10,646 nt of DNA from DASPTB01 sp035623615 (lineage in GTDB: Bacteria; Actinomycetota; UBA4738): contig DASPTB010000090.1 of the NCBI GenBank assembly GCA_035623615.1, positions 1 to 10,646 of the forward strand, given 5' to 3'. The notes beneath the pieces were generated by a model that worked only from the letters and a program-made list of their open reading frames with translations, did no database searches and was not told the origin of the DNA. Numbering within the stretch: position 1 is the first letter of the stretch; every line of letters starts with the position of its first letter. This document shows, in pieces, positions 7,878-10,646 of the stretch. The position numbers and the translations under genes were made by a program.

Positions 7878-7999
7878 CGTTCGAATCTCACCTCCGAGGC
7901 GACAACGGGCCGCCCACGGCACGAGTGAACCCCACGCACATAAGAAAAGGATGAACGGTCCGCGCACGCAAGCGGGAAAGGCTCCGGCCCGGGTTCCCG

Positions 8000-8557
8000 T
8001 CAGGACACGACGCGGAACGTCACGCTGGTCCTGACGCGCGGATCGAACGGGCCATGGTCGACGGCGACGAACTCGGCCGTGAGGGTGTGGTCGCCGGGCG
8101 CCGCGCGAATCGTCGTCGAGGTTCCCGCGAACATGCTCACCAGCGCTCCGTCGAGATACAGATGGATGTGACCCTCGTTGGGGACCAGCTTCCTGGAGGT
8201 GAGCGGGACGATCTTGCCGCCGTGCAGGTCGATGCGGACGGAGACCACCGCGGGACGGCCGCGGACGACGGCCCCCGGCCGTGGCGACACGATGCTGATC
8301 TTCGCCGTGGTCGACGGGCGGAACACCGACGGACCGGGCCGCACGACGAAGGGAACCGCCGTCGCCGCGCACAGACAGCCGCCGGCGAGGATCGCGAGGC
8401 CCGCGCCCTGCGCCCTTCGGACCCCTCGGCTCGGCGGCGACAGAAGCCCCCAGGCAACGACGGCCAGGGGGATCGCCGCCAAGAACAGGCAGACCGCGAG
8501 CACCCCGGACATCCCGATGTTGCTCTGGTCGCCGATCACGTCGGGGACCATGATCAT
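8000..8557 (-). CDS. Membrane protein with two N-terminal helices and an extracytoplasmic HxH (DUF4399-like) domain
   Basis: This is a predicted 185-residue protein. Two hydrophobic helices (about 18-39 and 51-73) are followed by a beta-rich domain of about 100 residues. That domain begins TAKISIVSPRPGAVVRG and carries GHIHLYLDG (129-137), PGDHTL (154-159) and a later His168. Its pattern H-x-H-x3-D, then G-x-H-T-L, then His 11 residues later, also occurs with nearly the same spacing in the lipoprotein encoded divergently at 8748-9191. The fold resembles the DUF4399 kind of domain as I remember it, but a profile search is needed. The start is uncertain. ATG 8557 has only a weak ribosome site; ATG 8551 and a methionine at residue 16 are alternatives. 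The open frame continues upstream across the divergent promoter region, but the residues there look non-coding. Function is unknown; a metal-binding or redox-accessory role is inference. Confidence 0.7.
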   Translation of the reverse strand: MIMVPDVIGDQSNIGMSGVLAVCLFLAAIPLAVVAWGLLSPPSRGVRRAQGAGLAILAGGCLCAATAVPFVVRPGPSVFRPSTTAKISIVSPRPGAVVRGRPAVVSVRIDLHGGKIVPLTSRKLVPNEGHIHLYLDGALVSMFAGTSTTIRAAPGDHTLTAEFVAVDHGPFDPRVRTSVTFRVVS

Positions 8558-8747
8558 CCCGGGCGCCCGACTTGTCACGGGCGGGCGGGGCGCGGGAGCG
8601 GCGATGTCGCGGCGCGAGACCGGGATCCGAAAGCCCCGAGTCGGAAATCCCGGTTGGGCCCGAGCCCGGGGATACCATGGGCGGAATCCCCGAGCCCTGC
8701 CGACTCGTATCCCTTCGCGGTATGTCCACGGCACACGGAGGTGCGGC
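8558..8747. promoter_or_regulatory. Divergent intergenic region with two inverted repeats
   Basis: This 190-base region separates the divergent HxH-domain genes and must hold promoters for both directions. It contains ACCGGGAT (8619-8626) with its exact complement ATCCCGGT (8647-8654), a 20-base spacer between them. A second pair is CGGGGAT (8667-8673) and ATCCCCG (8686-8692), with a 12-base spacer. CCGAGCCC also recurs beside the second pair. These could be operator half-sites for one regulator of both genes. I see no convincing -35/-10 pair. The repeats are seen directly; their function is inferred. Confidence 0.4.
8737..8743 (+). promoter_or_regulatory. Strong ribosome binding site of the lipoprotein gene
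   Basis: GGAGGTG lies 6 bases (counted from GGAGG) before ATG 8748. It is the best match to the anti-Shine-Dalgarno sequence in the window and fixes the lipoprotein start. Confidence 0.8.
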
Positions 8748-9191
8748 ATGAAGACGTCCCCCACGCGAGTCCTCGTCCTGGCGTTCGCGGGCCTCGCGCT
8801 GCTGACGAGCGCCTGCGCGAGCAAGTCGAGCTCCGGGTCGGGGTCGGGGTCGGGTACGCGGTCGATCTCGGTCACGAGCCCGGCGAACGGCGCCACGGTC
8901 TCGAGCCCCGTCGTCCTGAACCTCGCGGCCAAGGGCGCCGAGATCGGAACCCCCGACACCGGCAAGATGCACTTCCACATTTACGTCGACAACTCGAGCC
9001 AGTACACGATCGCCTACACGACCGAGGCATCGGTCCCGGTGCCGCCCGGCAAGCACACGCTGCGGATCGTCCTCGCCGAGCCCAACCACACTGAGACCTC
9101 GACGACCACATCCATCACGGTCAACGTGAAGGGTGGCAGCAGCAGCCCGTCGCCCTCGCCCACGAGCGGCGGCGGTGGGTACGGATATTGA
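8748..9191 (+). CDS. Lipoprotein with HxH (DUF4399-like) domain
   Basis: This 147-residue exported lipoprotein has a positively charged N-terminus and a hydrophobic core (8-19). A lipobox-like TSAC follows, with the lipidated Cys23. A Ser/Gly linker (26-36) leads to a beta-rich domain that starts SISVTSPANGATV and carries MHFHIYVD (74-81), PGKHTL (100-105) and His114. It ends in a Ser/Pro/Gly low-complexity tail (129-147). The domain matches the divergent membrane protein in motif order: H-x-H-x3-D, G-x-H-T-L 26 residues on, then His 11 residues later. Clustered histidines suggest metal binding, but this is inference. The start is fixed by GGAGGTG at 8737-8743. The stop lies inside the following cytochrome gene, so the two products are likely made together and may act on the same side of the membrane. 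Confidence 0.83.
   Translation: MKTSPTRVLVLAFAGLALLTSACASKSSSGSGSGSGTRSISVTSPANGATVSSPVVLNLAAKGAEIGTPDTGKMHFHIYVDNSSQYTIAYTTEASVPVPPGKHTLRIVLAEPNHTETSTTTSITVNVKGGSSSPSPSPTSGGGGYGY
8835..8852 (+). repeat. Three tandem GGGTCG hexamers in the lipoprotein linker
   Basis: Three perfect copies of GGGTCG (8835-8840, 8841-8846, 8847-8852) encode the Gly-Ser alternation just after the lipidated cysteine. As an in-frame 6-base unit, copy-number changes would alter linker length without a frameshift. Confidence 0.7.
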
Positions 9192-9882
9192 GCCCGAGGC
9201 CGGGCCGCGCGCTGGTGGCGCGGACGATCGCATCCTGCGCAACACGCGCGCGGCCCGGCGACTTCACCTCGTCGTCTATGTCGGGATCACGCTGCTGTTC
9301 GTCTCCGGGGTCTCGCTGCTGGGCAACGGCATTCCCCGAATCGAGGCGCTCTTCGGTGGCCACGAGAGCACGGGGCGATGGCACCGGTGGATCGGCTTCG
9401 CGCTCATCGCGCTGGCGCTCCTCGTGTCGCTCGTCCGAACGAGGTCGGTCCGCCGGTTCCTTCGCGAGTCGGTACGTTTCCGCGCGGCCGACGTCGACTG
9501 GTTCCTGACGTACCCGCGGTTCGTCACCCGCCCCGCGCGCAACGCACCGTCCCGGCACGACGGCCACTTCGATCCGGGCCAGCGCGTCTTCAACTGTGTG
9601 ATCGTGGTCGCCTTCCTCGTGCTGTCGGTCACCGGCCTGTTCATGTCCTTCCCCGACCGGTTCACGCCCGCGGTGTTCGCCTGGAGCTTCCGGCTCCACC
9701 GGTGGGCGACCTGGGCGGTCGTCGTCGCCGTCGTCGGCCACGTGCTGATAGCCTCGGGACTCCTTCGCGCCTACCGCGGTGTCTGGAGAGCCATGCACGG
9801 GTCCGGGCGCGTCGATGCGGCCCTCGCGGAGCGGCTCTGGCCGGCGTGGGCCGAGGAGGAGTCGGGGTCGGAGGGGTCCTGA
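9175..9882 (+). CDS. Diheme cytochrome b, formate dehydrogenase gamma-subunit type
   Basis: This 235-residue integral membrane protein has four predicted helices (about 29-50, 70-87, 138-159 and 172-195). Four histidines sit where heme ligands are expected: His31, His70, His175 and His189. Their spacings (39 and 14) equal those between the recalled FdnI ligands of E. coli (18/57 and 155/169). A DPGQ motif (133-136) before helix 3 parallels the N-A-G-Q quinone-site region of that family. Such subunits carry electrons between a periplasmic or membrane dehydrogenase and the quinone pool. Here no alpha or beta subunit is present in the window; the neighbour is the lipoprotein, whose stop (9189-9191) lies inside this gene. 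GTG 9175 is chosen because no other standard start precedes helix 1. Its ribosome site is poor, consistent with translational coupling. The identity of the redox partner is unknown. Confidence 0.85.
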   Translation: MGTDIEPEAGPRAGGADDRILRNTRAARRLHLVVYVGITLLFVSGVSLLGNGIPRIEALFGGHESTGRWHRWIGFALIALALLVSLVRTRSVRRFLRESVRFRAADVDWFLTYPRFVTRPARNAPSRHDGHFDPGQRVFNCVIVVAFLVLSVTGLFMSFPDRFTPAVFAWSFRLHRWATWAVVVAVVGHVLIASGLLRAYRGVWRAMHGSGRVDAALAERLWPAWAEEESGSEGS

Positions 9883-10042
9883 GCCGCCGATCGGCCCTTC
9901 TCCTGTCGCCGGGCAAACCGTGCTCGAAGGCACATGCGCCGGGTGCGGCGCGGCCCGCCGAGCGTTCTGCGACCGAGACTCCCGAAAGATTGGTCGTTCA
10001 CTTTCCAACGAGACGCGGCCGGAACGGCAGCGTTCGTCGGCG
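9883..10042. other. Intergenic gap between convergent genes, no clear element
   Basis: This 160-base gap between the stops of the cytochrome b and TolB-like genes should contain terminators. I see only weak structures: a GCCGATCGGC palindrome just after the cytochrome stop, and GAACG/CGTTC with a 4-base loop near 10022-10035. Neither is a convincing terminator, and no tRNA-like cloverleaf is evident. Confidence 0.4.
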
Positions 10043-10646
10043 TCAGGGCGCGGCCGGCTGCCAGTCCGGCAACTCGTAGAACGCCGTCGTGGTGTGGGTG
10101 ACCTGGAAGGGCGTGCCTCCGCCGGATGGGATGACCCAGATGTTCTCGTGCGAGCCCTGGTTGCTTCTGAAAGCGATCATGCTGCCGTCCGGCGAGTACA
10201 CCGGCAGGTCTTCGTTCGCCGGCGTGTCGATGATCTTCACGAGGTCGCCCCCCGAAGCCGCCATGGAGTAGATACCCCACGAGCCGGACCGATGGCTGTC
10301 GAACACGATCCGGGAACCACCCGGCGACCAGTCGGGGAAGTCCTCACCCGATGTGTCGGTCGTCAGTTGACGCGGAACCCCTCCGGCGGTTGGGATGGTC
10401 CAGATGTCGTAGTTGCCGGACCTGCTGCTCGAGAACGCGATGGTAGCGCCGTTCGGGGAAACAGCAGGGTCGACGTCGGCCGCCGGGTTGTGCGTTATCT
10501 GGACGACGTCGCCGCTCCCGTCGGCGTTGATCTCCCAGAGGTCCGGATTCCCCGAGCGGGTGGACACGAACACGATCCTCTTCCCATCGGGTGTCCAGGC
10601 AGGCTCGTCGTCACGAGCCGGGCTCGTCGTCAACCTCCTCAGGTCC
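10043..10646 (-). CDS. TolB-like beta-propeller repeat protein (C-terminal part)
   Basis: This is the C-terminal 200 or so residues of a protein whose start lies beyond the right edge of the window; the frame stays open to the last complete codon. It consists of four WD40-like/PD40 (TolB-type) repeats of about 43 residues, plus the beginning of a fifth. Each follows the pattern D..P.WSPDG..I.F.S.R.G...iw.....GG...qlT. Examples are PAWTPDGKRIVFVSTRSGNP, PAVSPNGATIAFSSSRSGNY, PDWSPGGSRIVFDSHRSG and PVYSPDGSMIAFRSNQGS. The last strand ends in PDWQPAAP, so the propeller probably closes with N-terminal sequence outside the window. Such proteins are typically exported and act as binding scaffolds; many actinobacterial ones have no known role. 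A peptidase or regulatory domain could lie in the missing N-terminal part. Confidence 0.85.
   Translation of the reverse strand, partial: DLRRLTTSPARDDEPAWTPDGKRIVFVSTRSGNPDLWEINADGSGDVVQITHNPAADVDPAVSPNGATIAFSSSRSGNYDIWTIPTAGGVPRQLTTDTSGEDFPDWSPGGSRIVFDSHRSGSWGIYSMAASGGDLVKIIDTPANEDLPVYSPDGSMIAFRSNQGSHENIWVIPSGGGTPFQVTHTTTAFYELPDWQPAAP

Noticed and set aside
8558..8980. N-terminal extension of the minus-strand HxH-domain protein across the divergent promoter and lipoprotein gene
   Set aside because: The extra 141 residues are the antisense of the lipoprotein gene and its ribosome site, with Pro/Arg-rich content and no domain.
7878..9245. A long minus-strand frame ahead of the SHOCT-like gene that would make it a 587-residue protein
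   Set aside because: It reads antisense or out of frame through two better-supported genes. The short form begins just before a strong membrane helix and after a GGAGG site.
9883..10042. Possible tRNA or small RNA in the gap between convergent genes
   Set aside because: No cloverleaf arms or T-loop-like GTTCGAATC sequence was found, and the small palindromes are too weak to support an RNA gene.

Overview
This GC-rich window looks like chromosomal DNA of an actinobacterium, probably a poorly characterised lineage. The evidence is the high G+C with strongly G/C-biased third codon positions, GTG starts, a TIGR03086/maleylpyruvate-isomerase-like protein (a superfamily with mycothiol-dependent members), and a fused GlcD/GlcF-type flavo-iron-sulfur oxidoreductase of a kind familiar from Actinobacteria. 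The taxonomic placement is inference. I see no insertion sequence, phage gene, CRISPR array, tRNA or rRNA.

Layout. Positions 2-151 hold the 3' end of a plus-strand gene that resembles saccharopine dehydrogenase. It ends at a strong hairpin (163-200) shared with the convergent minus-strand block. Seven consecutive genes on the minus strand run from 8557 down to 212. In transcription order they are: a two-helix membrane protein with an extracytoplasmic HxH domain; a small membrane SHOCT-like protein; a 941-residue FAD plus Fe-S oxidoreductase; glucose-6-phosphate isomerase, which overlaps the oxidoreductase by 4 bases (GTGA); a CBS-CBS-BON protein; an ATP-grasp ligase; and a DinB/maleylpyruvate-isomerase-like protein. 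Divergent from this block, a plus-strand pair encodes a lipoprotein (8748-9191) and a diheme cytochrome b of the formate-dehydrogenase gamma type (9175-9882). Those two genes overlap by 17 bases. The window ends in a minus-strand TolB-like beta-propeller gene that is cut off by the window edge.

How the genes may work together. The oxidoreductase and isomerase are almost certainly co-translated. They would join oxidation of a 2-hydroxy acid to central sugar-phosphate metabolism. The most interesting part is 8000-9882. Here two divergent genes encode different membrane-attached versions of the same small domain, with a conserved H-x-H-x3-D ... G-x-H-T-L ... H pattern. One of them is translationally coupled to a cytochrome b that has no dehydrogenase partner in view. 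This could be an undescribed envelope redox or metal-handling module, but that function is inference. The remaining genes look like ordinary housekeeping or accessory functions. No gap between genes exceeds 200 bases.
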